NCBI GenBank assembly: GCA_031399065.1
Contig: JANNOM010000077.1
Location: 4,444-68,443 of the forward strand
Source of the DNA: JADCRZ01 sp031399065
GTDB lineage: Bacteria; Bacteroidota; Bacteroidia; Chitinophagales; Chitinophagaceae
DNA: 64,000 nt
Direction: 5' to 3'
The notes below the pieces were generated by a model that searched no databases, was not told where the DNA came from, and saw nothing but the letters and a program-made list of their open reading frames with translations. Position 1 is the first letter of the stretch, and each line of letters begins with the position of its first letter. The position numbers and the translations under genes are program-made. Below, piece after piece: positions 7,925 to 16,694 of the stretch.

Positions 7925-8902
7925 GTGAAAGAAAATATCCAGGATACCTCGCACGACCTATTGGTAAAATACCTGCTGGAAGAAGCTACCCCGGAGGAAA
8001 TAGTCCGTGTGGAGCGGTGGCTGAAAAGCAGTGAAGAAAATAACAGCTATTTCATACAATTAAAAACCATCTGGCAGCAAAGCCGGATGCTGGCACCGGC
8101 TGTTATGATAGATGAAGAAGATGCCTGGCAGCGATTCGGTAAAAAGATAAAGCAGCAAAATAAAACTGCCGCCACTCCTATATACGCTCAAAAACTAAAC
8201 TGGCTGAAAGCAGCCGCCATCCTGCTCTTTCTGGCAGGCGGCAGTTACCTGGCTTATTGGTTGTCAGTAAAACAAGGCGATCAGTTAATAAAATCCACCG
8301 AAGGCAGGGTGATGAGTTACACATTACCCGATGGATCGGTAGTAACACTGAATAAAAATGCTTCTGTTGCATATAATGGCCAATTCAATAACACCTCCCG
8401 GAATATTACCCTTAAAGGAGAAGCATTCTTTAATGTAGTGGCTGATAATAAAAAACCTTTTATCATACAAATGGATGATATATCGGTAAAAGTAGTAGGT
8501 ACTTCTTTCAATATAAAAAATGCATTTAATCTTACGGAAGTAATAGTTGAAACCGGCGTTGTAAGCGTGAGTAAACGTCAATATTCCGTGCAACTCCGAC
8601 AGAATGAAAAAGCCATTATATTTAAAGATAAAAATGCCCCCGAAAAGATATCCGTCAGCAGCCGCCTTTATAAATATTACCGCACCAACCAGTTCGTTTG
8701 TGTTGAAACACCCCTGCCGGAACTGGTCGCGGTTTTAAATGAAGCATATAATTCACGTATCAAAATTGGCAGCGGCCACGCAGCGACGTTGAAGCTAACC
8801 ACCACTCTGGATAATAAATCGCTGGAACAGGTGCTGGAAGTAATAAAAGAAACACTTGGTATCAATATAGAAAGAAACAACGGGGAGATTATTCTAAATT
8901 AA
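7925..8902 (+). CDS. FecR-type anti-sigma regulator
   Basis: A 325-residue inner-membrane protein. N-terminal cytoplasmic part (about 1-90, expected to hold the sigma factor), one membrane segment (about 92-112, LKAAAILLFLAGGSYLAYWL), periplasmic FecR domain (STEGRVMSYTLPDGSVVTLN ... GEAFFNVVADNKKPFII, about 120-215) and a C-terminal DUF4974 domain (about 258-325). It starts with GTG one base after the sigma stop; the ATG at 7923 is out of frame. Translational coupling with the sigma gene is likely. It probably responds to the STN-domain protein encoded next. Confidence 0.92.
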   Translation: MKENIQDTSHDLLVKYLLEEATPEEIVRVERWLKSSEENNSYFIQLKTIWQQSRMLAPAVMIDEEDAWQRFGKKIKQQNKTAATPIYAQKLNWLKAAAILLFLAGGSYLAYWLSVKQGDQLIKSTEGRVMSYTLPDGSVVTLNKNASVAYNGQFNNTSRNITLKGEAFFNVVADNKKPFIIQMDDISVKVVGTSFNIKNAFNLTEVIVETGVVSVSKRQYSVQLRQNEKAIIFKDKNAPEKISVSSRLYKYYRTNQFVCVETPLPELVAVLNEAYNSRIKIGSGHAATLKLTTTLDNKSLEQVLEVIKETLGINIERNNGEIILN

Positions 8903-8931
8903 GCAACAACAGTATAGATAACAAACTATTC

Positions 8932-10716
8932 ATGCGATCAACGACATTTTTTGCAGCCCTGCTTTTTAATTTATTTAGCAGCTCTCTTTGCGGGCAATCG
9001 CTTGGCAAACAGGTATCCCTCCACGTCGTAAATCAGCCTTTACGCGTAGTACTGGAACATATAGGCCGCCACGGAGGTTTCTATTTTTCCTACAATAGCA
9101 ACCTGGTAGCAGGTGATAGCCTTGTGACCTTATCGGTAAAAAACAAACCGGTAAAGCAGGTACTCGATTATATTTTCAACGGCAGCCTTCAATATAGGGA
9201 GATGCAGGGATTTATCATATTGCAGCGTTCGGGTAATTCCAACTATTGGTACATCAGCGGTTACGTACAGGACGGTATCAGCGGGGAGCGGCTAAACAAT
9301 GTAAGCATTTATGAGCGGGAGCACCTGGCTGGCACCATAACGGACGATAACGGCTATTTCCGCTTGCAGTTGAAAGAAAAGAATAATTACAACCCGGTTG
9401 TCTCTATCAGCGTTAGCAGGGTTTCTTATGAAGACACTTCGTTCCCTGTAAAGTCAGGCTACAACCAGGAAGTACGTGTCCCTATATTGCCTTCGCACAA
9501 TTCCCTGGAAGCCGTTACGGTTAGCCCGAACGTTCAGCGCTTCGGTCTTGGGCGACTGCTGATCTCCCAGCGTCTGAAAAAACAAAGTACCAACCTGCGC
9601 AATTTCCTTGCGAGTAAACCTGTTCAGTTTTCCTTCACGCCTGGCCTGGGTACGCATGGACAGTTGGGAGCAGAGGTGGTCAACAAGTTTTCATTTAACA
9701 TTCTGGGAGGGTATTCCGCCGGGGTTAACGGTCTGGAAATAGGAGGTCTTTATAATATTGCTAAAGCCGATGTGCGACATGTACAGATAGGCGGATTGTT
9801 TAATATTGTCGGCGGAAGTGTACACGGGGTACAGGTGGGGGGACTTTACAATAAAGTGTTCGATTCTATGAGTGGCCTGCAGGTAGCAGGGTTGTTAAAT
9901 AGAGTAAAAGGTAAAGTGAGCGGCCTGCTTATCTCGGGATTGGTAAGCAATGTGACAGGTGATGTAGATGGGCTGATGGTAAGCGGATTGGTTGGCAAAA
10001 CGAGTAAAGCTATAAAAGGCCAGGCCGTTTCAGGCCTCGTAACCAAGGTTTCCGGGAACGCAGAGGGGATGATATTAAGCGGATTAATAAGCGGGGTAAG
10101 CGGAAACATGAAAGGATTACAATTGTCAGGCATTACAAGTCTAACCCGAAAAACCATTACCGGAACCCAGGTATCCGGTATATTCAATTATACCAAACAC
10201 CTGAAAGGCCTGCAGATAGGCCTTATTAATTATGCAGATACAGCTTCAGGATATAGTATCGGTCTTATAAACATCAACAAAAAGGGATATCATCGTATAT
10301 CACTCTCCGGCAATGATCTGGCGGATATTACTTTTTCATATAAGGCAGGAAACAAACAGCTTTATACCATCCTGCTGGCATCGGTGAATATTTTCAGGGA
10401 AAAAGCATACGGAGCCGGGTATGGCCTGGGTAATGAATGGCGCATAGGTAAAAACACATCGTTAATGAGCGAGCTGGTAACCATGGCTTTTTATAATGGA
10501 AGTTGGAATCATGTGCCGATTATCACCTCGCTGCGTACATCCATCAGCGTGCGCGTATTTAAACAAATACAAATTCATGCCGGGCCCGCACTTTTAGCCG
10601 GTGAGCGCAAGCCAACGCCGGGTAAGGGATATGCCATTATGATACCGGAAAAAAAACTGTTTTCTATTGGGAAAACCCATGGTTGGGTTGGGTGGCAGGT
10701 GGGCATTCAATTATAA
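8932..10716 (+). CDS. STN-domain outer membrane protein with 16-residue repeats
   Basis: A 594-residue exported protein. Signal peptide about 1-21 (ends SSLCGQ); STN domain about 25-98 (VVNQPLRVVLEHIGRHGGFYF ... LSVKNKPVKQVLDYIFNG); carboxypeptidase-regulatory-like domain about 105-190 (ISGYVQDGISGERLNNVSIY); linker; twelve 16-residue repeats about 265-452 with consensus [VIM]xG[LVQ]x[VIL][GSA]G[LI]xN; and a C-terminal, probably beta-rich part to 594. No TonB plug or receptor barrel is present. The repeats resemble those of bacterial surface proteins of the LA_2272 kind, which is my recollection and not a search result. Last gene of the sigma/FecR locus; likely the surface sensor or the output protein. 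Confidence 0.8.
   Translation: MRSTTFFAALLFNLFSSSLCGQSLGKQVSLHVVNQPLRVVLEHIGRHGGFYFSYNSNLVAGDSLVTLSVKNKPVKQVLDYIFNGSLQYREMQGFIILQRSGNSNYWYISGYVQDGISGERLNNVSIYEREHLAGTITDDNGYFRLQLKEKNNYNPVVSISVSRVSYEDTSFPVKSGYNQEVRVPILPSHNSLEAVTVSPNVQRFGLGRLLISQRLKKQSTNLRNFLASKPVQFSFTPGLGTHGQLGAEVVNKFSFNILGGYSAGVNGLEIGGLYNIAKADVRHVQIGGLFNIVGGSVHGVQVGGLYNKVFDSMSGLQVAGLLNRVKGKVSGLLISGLVSNVTGDVDGLMVSGLVGKTSKAIKGQAVSGLVTKVSGNAEGMILSGLISGVSGNMKGLQLSGITSLTRKTITGTQVSGIFNYTKHLKGLQIGLINYADTASGYSIGLININKKGYHRISLSGNDLADITFSYKAGNKQLYTILLASVNIFREKAYGAGYGLGNEWRIGKNTSLMSELVTMAFYNGSWNHVPIITSLRTSISVRVFKQIQIHAGPALLAGERKPTPGKGYAIMIPEKKLFSIGKTHGWVGWQVGIQL
9724..10287 (+). repeat. In-gene tandem repeat, period 48 bases (12 units)
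   Basis: Nine units of exactly 48 bases start at 9724, 9772, 9820, 9868, 9916, 9964, 10012, 10060 and 10108, followed by three slightly shorter units to 10287. They encode 16-residue units such as VHGVQVGGLYNKVFDS and VSGLLISGLVSNVTGD. The DNA units have diverged a lot while the protein pattern holds, so this is an old, selected protein repeat, not a recent slippage array. Confidence 0.85.
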
Positions 10717-10719
10717 AAC

Positions 10720-10745
10720 AGCAAGTTGATTACCTGCTTTTTTTT
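10720..10745. terminator. Bidirectional terminator hairpin
   Basis: Stem 10720-10726 with 10732-10738 (AGCAAGT / ACCTGCT, one A-C mismatch on the plus strand, a G-T pair on the minus strand), 5-base loop, then eight T on the plus strand. It ends the STN gene and overlaps the stop of the convergent NTF2-like gene. Confidence 0.5.
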
Positions 10746-11110
10746 ATATCCATGGATTTTATCTTCATGTCCTCCAACTGGTAACAATGTAATACTTCGG
10801 AGTCTTCAATTACATTTCCTGATTTGTCTTTTACCAACTGGTGTACCTGCACCAGGATAGCACCGTCATCTGTGCCGGCGAATTCAAGTGGTTTTACCTG
10901 GGGATCTATTTCCGTCCATTGGGTAGCCCAATAATTTCGAAGCTCCTGGTGACCGTGTACATATCCTCCTCCCACGCCATTCGCCCATTTTACCGAGGGA
11001 TCTATGACTAAGAACAGGCGGTCAAGATTACGTTTATTAAAATGGTAATAAGCGTATTCCAGCAACCTGCGTGCTTCCTGGGAGAGTTTCTCATTATTGT
11101 TTTGCTCCAT
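10730..11110 (-). CDS. NTF2/SnoaL-like small protein
   Basis: A cone-shaped alpha+beta barrel protein of the NTF2-like superfamily: EYAYYHFNKRNLDRLFLVIDPSVKWANGVGGGYVHGHQELRNYW and a closing VLHCYQLEDMKIKSMDI strand (each read in parts). No catalytic residues are clear; the function is unknown. The frame is open to 11188, but the upstream 26 residues are unlike the family, so I place the start at the ATG at 11110 (MEQNNNEKL), giving 126 residues. Confidence 0.65.
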   Translation of the reverse strand: MEQNNNEKLSQEARRLLEYAYYHFNKRNLDRLFLVIDPSVKWANGVGGGYVHGHQELRNYWATQWTEIDPQVKPLEFAGTDDGAILVQVHQLVKDKSGNVIEDSEVLHCYQLEDMKIKSMDIKKSR

Positions 11111-11283
11111 AACAGATACAATGTGTAATGTTTCAAGATACAGCATTTTCCTGATTATCCATAGTGGCCCCTGTTTCGAAATTTGCAATTAATAGTAGAA
11201 AAAGTATTGTTCCTGTTAATATGCTCATTTATGTTGCGGGTTTTTGGCCTAAATTGCTCCATAATTATTAAAAATATAATAGC

Positions 11284-11952
11284 ATGTTGCAATCGTCAAC
11301 CATACAGTTTTTACGGCAGCTAAAAAAAAACAACAGTAAAGAATGGTTCGATAAAAACCGTCCCTTGTATGAATCGGCTAAAACGGACTTCGCCGCATTC
11401 ATCGATTCACTTATAAAAATGCATAGTAAAAATGATGAGGAGATTGCCACACTGGAGGGTAAAAATTGCACGTTTCGCATTAACCGGGATGTCCGCTTCA
11501 GTAAAAACAAATCGCCTTATAAAACCAATATGGGAGCGAGCCTGAATAGGGGTGGCAAAAAAAGCGCGTATGCAGGATACTATTTTCATCTCGAGCCGGG
11601 TGGCAGTTTTGCCGGAGGCGGAATCTGGATGCCCGAAGCCGGCGACCTAAAGAAGATAAGGCAGGAAATAGACTATAACTGGGAAGAGTTTCGCGGCATC
11701 ATTACCGGCAAAAAGTTTAAATCTGTATACGGCAAACTCGATGAAAGCGCGGAATTCAAACTTAGCCGTCCACCCAAAGGATATGATGAGGAAAATCCGG
11801 CCATCGAGGTACTTAAACTGAAAAGTTATATCGCCATGATCCCGCTGAAAGATGAAGACTTAACTGCTAAGACACTATTCAAAAAAGTGACAGATGCCTT
11901 TTCTGCCCTGCAACCATTGCTTGTTTTCCTGAACCGTGCTATAGATGGTTAA
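11284..11952 (+). CDS. DUF2461 (TIGR02453) family protein
   Basis: A 222-residue cytoplasmic protein of the DUF2461 family, recognised by FLRQLKKNNSKEWFDKNRPLY at the start, FRINRDVRFSKNKSPYKTNMG near residue 64, YYFHLEPGGSFAGGGIWMP near residue 100 and SRPPKGYDEENPAIEVLKLKS near residue 160 (quoted in parts). The family is widespread and of unknown biochemical role. The length is typical. It stands alone before the exopolysaccharide operon. Confidence 0.88.
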   Translation: MLQSSTIQFLRQLKKNNSKEWFDKNRPLYESAKTDFAAFIDSLIKMHSKNDEEIATLEGKNCTFRINRDVRFSKNKSPYKTNMGASLNRGGKKSAYAGYYFHLEPGGSFAGGGIWMPEAGDLKKIRQEIDYNWEEFRGIITGKKFKSVYGKLDESAEFKLSRPPKGYDEENPAIEVLKLKSYIAMIPLKDEDLTAKTLFKKVTDAFSALQPLLVFLNRAIDG

Positions 11953-12098
11953 AAATAAGCGTAAGGCCGCTCATCATATTTGATCATTTTTATCGTTATA
12001 AAAATTCCGTCCCTATACCAGGCTTTCCAAAAAAATATGGCTGGTCTTATAATGAAAATGGTAGATCTACGTTATAAGAGCAGGAAAAACCACTTAGT

Positions 12099-12944
12099 AT
12101 GAAATCTAATATCAGATCGGGTATTAAACCACCCGGAAACCGCTTTATTTACACCGGCTTACCGTTTTTTCTACTATGTGCTACCATTTTTGGCTCCTGC
12201 AGTACCAATAAAAACATCACCTATTTTCAAAATGTTCCTGACTCCATATACAGGATCTCAACTATTGTTACCGCCAGCACGTTCACGGATCCGCTGATTC
12301 AGCCAAATGATATTCTCCAGGTTTCCATACTTACATTAGACCCGGCTGCCAATAATGTACTTACTTCGGCCAACTCGAGTTCGTTTTCCGTACAGCCTCT
12401 GATATCGGGCCTGTCCGGAACACCCCCGCCAACCGCAGGCTTTCTGGTGGATAAAAACGGGTTCATCGAATTACCGGTTACAGGCAAAATAAGGGTCTCC
12501 GGTCTTTCTACTTCAGATGCAAGGGATTTGATCCATCACTCCGTGAGCCGCTTTTATAAAGACCCTGTAGTTAATGTAAGATTTACCAATTTCAGTGTAA
12601 CGGTACTTGGCGAAGTTGCCCGGCCGGCAGCCTATATAGTGCCCAATGAAAAAGTAAGCGTGCTGGATGCAATAGGCATGGCCGGAGACCTGACCATTTA
12701 TGGGAAAAGGGAAAATGTGCTTTTGGTGAGAGACTCAAGCGGTCAAAAGATATTTGTCCGCTTTAACCTGAACTCGTCCCAAACATTTACCTCCCCTTAT
12801 TTTTACCTGAAACAGGGAGACATGGTTTACGTGGAGCCTAATAAATCGAAGATAGCGTCAACAGATGCCGTGAAGAACAGGAATTTTACCATAGCGGCAT
12901 CAGGCCTTTCCGTCATGATCATTTTACTATCAAGAATCCTATAA
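12099..12944 (+). CDS. Polysaccharide export lipoprotein, Wza-like
   Basis: Outer-membrane export channel component for exopolysaccharide. The 281-residue product has a lipoprotein signal with lipobox FGSC (Cys about residue 34), the Poly_export domain (LIQPNDILQVSIL ... GFLVDKNGFIELPVTGKIRVSGL, about 65-165), an SLBB-like domain (VTVLGEVARPAAYIVPNEKVSVLDAIGMAGD, about 168-250) and a C-terminal hydrophobic helix (about 263-281). First gene of an eleven-gene operon; the Wzc-like kinase starts 5 bases later. No clear TAnnTTTG promoter was found in 11953-12098; CATATTTG at 11975-11982 is one base off. Confidence 0.92.
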   Translation: MKSNIRSGIKPPGNRFIYTGLPFFLLCATIFGSCSTNKNITYFQNVPDSIYRISTIVTASTFTDPLIQPNDILQVSILTLDPAANNVLTSANSSSFSVQPLISGLSGTPPPTAGFLVDKNGFIELPVTGKIRVSGLSTSDARDLIHHSVSRFYKDPVVNVRFTNFSVTVLGEVARPAAYIVPNEKVSVLDAIGMAGDLTIYGKRENVLLVRDSSGQKIFVRFNLNSSQTFTSPYFYLKQGDMVYVEPNKSKIASTDAVKNRNFTIAASGLSVMIILLSRIL

Positions 12945-12949
12945 AATAA

Positions 12950-15286
12950 ATGCAAACTTATTTAAGACCGGAACTGCTGAGAATGGACGATATGGAGCAG
13001 GAAGAAAAAAGTTTATTTTTTCCAAAACTGGTTGCAAAAATATCCTTATTGTGGCCCTGGCTTATCCTATCTGTAATCGTATGCCTCCTGGCAGCTTATT
13101 GTTACTTTCATTTTTCTTCACCGCGTTATAATATAAGAGCTTCCGTACTGGTACAGGATGACAAAAAAGGAACCGCCTTTGCTGAATCTGCTGTATTGCA
13201 GGACCTGGGCATGCTGACCGGTAAAAGTAGTGTGGACAATGAAGCGGAGATATTCAAGAGCCGGGCTCTTATGGAAAAAGTAGTGGAAGAATTGCAACTA
13301 AACGTACGATATTTTGTACCGCATAAAATAAGGAAAGGGGAAATATTTTTAAACAGGCCCGTCAACTTTCGTTTTATTACCAACGATACCGCGGATATTG
13401 TTCCGGGTGAATATACCATAGAATTCGATAAGGCAAATTTTACCCACTTCATTTTGTCCACCGACACAGAAACATATAAAGGACACCTGGGGGATACGAT
13501 AAAAGTAAAAGACGGGCTGCTGGTAATAAGCGCTGCCAGTGGCTTTAGCAAGTGGCCGGCCGATCAACCGCTGATTGTTTCGGTTACGCATACTGATAAC
13601 ATCGTTTTACGATATATGTTATCTCTCAATGTGGAGATACCAAACAAACAGGTGAGCGTGATTTACCTTACCCTAAGTGAACCCGTGCCTCAGAAAGGAG
13701 AAGCCATTTTAAAATCGCTGATTAAAGCATATCTCCAGGAAAACGTAAACGATAAAAACAGGATCGCAGACAGTACTATCCGGTTTATCGACGACCGGAT
13801 ACAGTTGGTATCCGGCGAACTTACTACTATAGAAAAAAACATTGAAGGCTTCCGGACTACCAATAAAATGACGGACATGTCGCAGCAGTCCCATATCTTA
13901 TTGGAAAACAGCAGTACTTTTATCCGTCAGCAAACCAATTACGAAGTGCAATTATCTGTAGTGCAATCGCTGAAGCAATTCCTTGCTGATAACAAAAACA
14001 ATTTACGGGTAGTGCCCTCTTCTCTTATTATGCAGGAGCCGAGTTTTCTCGCTATTATCGGGCGTTATAACGAGATGCAGTTGCAAAGAGATAAAATGCT
14101 GATGAGTCTTACAGAGGATCACCCTTCCGTTCAAACGATGGATGTACAGCTTCGTAACCTGAAAGCGGAATTACTAAGCAGTATAAGTTCTATACAAAAT
14201 GGTATAGAAGTAAGTATAGAAGAAATAAAAAAAAGGAACGTTGGATTTGATAGGGAAATCTTAAAAGTACCTTCTAAAGAAAGGATTTTTCTAGACTACT
14301 CCAGGCAACAGGCCATCAAACAGGAACTATACCTGTTTCTGCTTAAAAAGCGCGAAGAGACAGCTATTTCGAAATCATCAACTGTAGCAAATGCCCGTAT
14401 CATAGACAAACCAAAGTCGGACGGCTCTCCATTTAAACCAAAGAAAGGAATGATTATTCTTGGGGGCCTGCTGGCAGGATTAATAATGCCTTTTGCTTTC
14501 AGTTTTGGGAAGGATGCCCTTAACCAGAAAGTGGCTTCCATAAAAGATATTACCGAACAAACCCGTTTGCCGGTACTGGCAGAAATTGGGCATAATGACG
14601 GGAGTCAATCGGTAGTGGTAGACAACAATTCACGCGGCATAGTTGCGGAACAGTTCCGCTCCCTCCGCACCAATATCCAGTACTTATTACCTGGAGAAAA
14701 CGACAAAATCATTCTCGTTACATCCAGCATGGGCGGCGAGGGAAAATCATTCTTGTCCATTAACCTGGCCAATGTACTGGCACTGGCCGGAAAAAAAGTG
14801 ATACTGCTGGAGCTTGATCTCAGAAAACCCAAGATCACTAATTACCTTAACCTTAAAAAATCAGGATTTACGGATTATTGTATATCCAACGGTAAAGACT
14901 GGCAGAAATGGGTACAACCGGTAGATAACTTTGAAAACTTTCATGTGCTCTCTTCCGGGCCTATACCACCCAATCCTACTGAACTTTTAATGCTTCCTAA
15001 AACAGGTGAACTGTTCGCCGATCTTAAAAATTATTATGATTTTATTATTATAGATAGTCCCCCCGCAGGCATAGTGACCGATGCAGAGATAATTGCGTTT
15101 AATGCAGATGCTACCTTATTCCTGGTGCGGCTTAATCTTACACTTAAGCAACAGGTCAGCCAGATCGAACAGCCAAAACTGCTAAAGAACCTGCCCAAAC
15201 TCAATATTATCGTTAATGATGTGAAGATAAGCAAATCGACCTACGGGTATGGATATGGATACATCGACGTAAAAGCCAAAAAATAA
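12950..15286 (+). CDS. Wzc-like polysaccharide co-polymerase and tyrosine autokinase
   Basis: Inner-membrane BY-kinase that controls chain length and export with Wza. 778 residues: Wzz domain with first membrane segment (about 34-55), a long periplasmic coiled region (about 255-470) ending in a GNVR-like segment (KVPSKERIFLDYSRQQ), second membrane segment (about 503-522), and a kinase domain with Walker A SSMGGEGKS (about 592-600), Walker A' LLELDLRKPK and Walker B FIIIDSPPA (about 697-705). The C-terminal tyrosine cluster is the short YGYGYGY block within the last 15 residues. Five bases separate it from the Wza gene and six from the flippase. Confidence 0.94.
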   Translation: MQTYLRPELLRMDDMEQEEKSLFFPKLVAKISLLWPWLILSVIVCLLAAYCYFHFSSPRYNIRASVLVQDDKKGTAFAESAVLQDLGMLTGKSSVDNEAEIFKSRALMEKVVEELQLNVRYFVPHKIRKGEIFLNRPVNFRFITNDTADIVPGEYTIEFDKANFTHFILSTDTETYKGHLGDTIKVKDGLLVISAASGFSKWPADQPLIVSVTHTDNIVLRYMLSLNVEIPNKQVSVIYLTLSEPVPQKGEAILKSLIKAYLQENVNDKNRIADSTIRFIDDRIQLVSGELTTIEKNIEGFRTTNKMTDMSQQSHILLENSSTFIRQQTNYEVQLSVVQSLKQFLADNKNNLRVVPSSLIMQEPSFLAIIGRYNEMQLQRDKMLMSLTEDHPSVQTMDVQLRNLKAELLSSISSIQNGIEVSIEEIKKRNVGFDREILKVPSKERIFLDYSRQQAIKQELYLFLLKKREETAISKSSTVANARIIDKPKSDGSPFKPKKGMIILGGLLAGLIMPFAFSFGKDALNQKVASIKDITEQTRLPVLAEIGHNDGSQSVVVDNNSRGIVAEQFRSLRTNIQYLLPGENDKIILVTSSMGGEGKSFLSINLANVLALAGKKVILLELDLRKPKITNYLNLKKSGFTDYCISNGKDWQKWVQPVDNFENFHVLSSGPIPPNPTELLMLPKTGELFADLKNYYDFIIIDSPPAGIVTDAEIIAFNADATLFLVRLNLTLKQQVSQIEQPKLLKNLPKLNIIVNDVKISKSTYGYGYGYIDVKAKK

Positions 15287-15292
15287 GGCAGT

Positions 15293-16672
15293 ATGTTTCA
15301 AAAATTATCAGATATAAATACATACAAAGCATTTTTTCTGTCCAAGGGCGAATCGCATGATTTTACACGAACAATTAAAAAAAATATAGCCGGAGCTTTA
15401 GTAATCAAAGGTCTTAACATTCTCATTAACCTGCTTTATGTTCCCCTTCTTATTCATTACCTGGATATTGAAAGATACGGAGTGTGGATCGCACTCACAT
15501 CTTTTCTTGCCTGGTTTCAGTTTTTCGATATCGGTATCGGGAACGGACTAAGAAACAGTCTGACAAAAGCAATCGTAGCTAAAAATTATGAAAAAGCAAA
15601 GGGCCTCATAAGCACCTCTTACCTGGTCGTATTTGCTATATTTATCTCATTGTTGATTCTATTTTCGGTATTGACATTTTTTATCGACTGGTCTGGTTTC
15701 CTGAATACTTCCTTAATCGGTAACCGCGAGCTACAGTTACTAGCGTTGATAGTTTTTTCCGGGCTATGCCTGCGTTTTATCGTACAACTGATTCAGCCGG
15801 TTCTCTACTCCGTTCAAAAATCGGCATTGAGTTCCGCATTTCCAACGATCGCTAACCTCATAAGTTTAATTACCATTTACGTTCTGTCTAAAACCGAAAG
15901 CAATCCCTTACTTATGGCCGGCATAACCATCAGTATAGCACCGGTACTTACATTTCTTGTCGGAACGGTTCTTCTATTTAATTCCAACCTGAATTACCTT
16001 AAACCCAGTTTGAGGTACGTTAACCGTTCCTTTGGAAAAGAGATAACATCAATAGGTATGAAGTTTCTTTTTATACAGATTGCAGCGGTATTGTTAAACT
16101 CGAGTGCAAGCCTGATACTTATAAAGCTTTTCGGTGCGAATGAAGTTACGGTATACAACATAGCCTACAAATATTTCCAGGTAGCGCTTATCCTCAATGT
16201 TATTATTGTAACGCCTTTGTGGTCGGGGTTTGCAGAGTTACTTGCTAAAAGGGACTATGAATGGATCAGGAAAGCGTTTAGAAAAATAAACAGGATATCG
16301 GTATTTCTTAGCCTGCTGATAATAGTCATGACGATCATTTCTCCCTGGACCTTTAGATGGTGGATAGGGGACAGTATTGCAGTTCCTATGGCAGTTACCA
16401 TTACCATGGCGGTGTATTCTATTCAAATCGTTTTCATATCCGTATATAACATGTTTATTAACGGGTCGGGTAAAATTAAGCTTTCAATGTATTTTACCAT
16501 ATTCGAGATTGTCGCTTACCTATCACTCGCATTTATCCTGAGCAGGTATGTTATGGGGCCGATTGGTGTAATTGTAGCATCCATTATTACCAAGACGTTC
16601 ACATTCATCCTGCAATATGTACAGGTAAATAAAATACTAAATGAAAAAGCCTATGGAATATGGAACGAGTAA
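15293..16672 (+). CDS. Wzx-like polysaccharide flippase (MOP superfamily)
   Basis: Moves lipid-linked repeat units across the inner membrane. A 459-residue polytopic protein with about 12 hydrophobic segments, starting with the family-like ALVIKGLNILINLLYVPLLIHYLDIERYGVWIAL (about 38-70, read in parts) and RNSLTKAIVAKN. In the Wzx/Wzy operon, between the kinase and a glycosyltransferase. Substrate specificity cannot be read. Confidence 0.9.
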   Translation: MFQKLSDINTYKAFFLSKGESHDFTRTIKKNIAGALVIKGLNILINLLYVPLLIHYLDIERYGVWIALTSFLAWFQFFDIGIGNGLRNSLTKAIVAKNYEKAKGLISTSYLVVFAIFISLLILFSVLTFFIDWSGFLNTSLIGNRELQLLALIVFSGLCLRFIVQLIQPVLYSVQKSALSSAFPTIANLISLITIYVLSKTESNPLLMAGITISIAPVLTFLVGTVLLFNSNLNYLKPSLRYVNRSFGKEITSIGMKFLFIQIAAVLLNSSASLILIKLFGANEVTVYNIAYKYFQVALILNVIIVTPLWSGFAELLAKRDYEWIRKAFRKINRISVFLSLLIIVMTIISPWTFRWWIGDSIAVPMAVTITMAVYSIQIVFISVYNMFINGSGKIKLSMYFTIFEIVAYLSLAFILSRYVMGPIGVIVASIITKTFTFILQYVQVNKILNEKAYGIWNE

Positions 16673-16694
16673 ATAAAAATCAATCGGAGCGGAT

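Noticed and set aside
9724..10287. 48-base periodic repeats considered as a CRISPR-like or slippage array
   Set aside because: The DNA units have diverged and stay in one reading frame with a constant protein pattern; there are no spacers.
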